Source: Oscillospiraceae bacterium (GTDB lineage Bacteria > Bacillota > Clostridia > Oscillospirales > Ruminococcaceae). Taken from it: a stretch of DNA of 7,028 nt. The position numbers were made by a program, and so were the translations under genes. Where the stretch lies: the NCBI GenBank assembly GCA_017828935.1, contig JAGAUG010000029.1, positions 1-7,028 on the forward strand, written 5' to 3'. The notes beneath the pieces are model-generated. The model worked only from the letters and a program-made list of their open reading frames with translations. It was not told the DNA's origin and made no database searches. This document shows positions 6,991 to 7,028 of this stretch, piece after piece; the stretch's first letter is position 1; every line of letters starts with the position of its first letter.

Positions 6991-7028
6991 TACTAAAAGC
7001 AAAAAATGCGTCCGCAAGTACCACATTC

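Noticed and set aside
6841..7026. Minus-strand open frame containing DVAELADAYDSKSYGKPCG
   Set aside because: This is the familiar spurious translation through a tRNA-Leu gene; the DNA is fully explained by the tRNA and its promoter.
6993..7028. Minus-strand 11-residue tail ECGTCGRIFCF followed by a stop, possibly the end of a zinc-ribbon protein
   Set aside because: Too short to support a gene, and the same bases are better explained as a terminator arm and T-run.

Overview
The window is a strongly AT-rich bacterial segment. Strong Shine-Dalgarno sites (AGGAGG, AAGGAGG), one GTG and one TTG start, tRNAs with encoded CCA, and a Bacillus-like elongator tRNA-Met all point to a Firmicutes/Clostridia genome. 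The low GC content, A/T-rich spacers with small tandem duplications, and a shortened DapL suggest a host-associated lineage with a reduced genome, for example a clostridial symbiont. That placement is inference; no 16S or other decisive marker is present.

Layout. (1) Minus strand, 1-240: the 5' end of a secreted protein, cut by the left edge. (2) A divergent spacer at 241-411 with overlapping candidate promoters. (3) Plus strand, 412-1557: dapL, LL-diaminopimelate aminotransferase (lysine and peptidoglycan precursor synthesis). (4) Plus strand, after a promoter at about 1596-1624: a probable operon of cysS (1670-3097, TTG start), an unrecognised secreted protein (3135-4304) and dxs (4351-6210, first enzyme of MEP isoprenoid synthesis), with gaps of 37 and 46 nt. 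(5) Minus strand, right end: a clear sigma-A-type promoter (6962-6990), tRNA-Leu(CAA), tRNA-Met(CAU) and an intrinsic terminator (6702-6731).

Between dxs and the tRNA terminator lie about 490 bases without a recognisable gene, but they are not featureless. They hold a long imperfect inverted repeat (6449-6561), a second paired domain with a possible pseudoknot (6568-6671), a three-copy 8-mer repeat, and a second minus-strand intrinsic terminator (6314-6337). A stretch bounded by two same-direction terminators, with -10-like TATAAT boxes just inside the upstream one, could be an independent minus-strand transcription unit. It may encode a structured RNA or a very small protein. This is the best candidate for something undescribed, but its identity and even its strand are unproven.

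The recognisable genes are core metabolism and translation: DAP/lysine synthesis, Cys-tRNA charging, isoprenoid precursors and two tRNAs. Interspersed are two exported proteins that may contact the surroundings or a host. I see no phage, transposase, CRISPR or defence genes.
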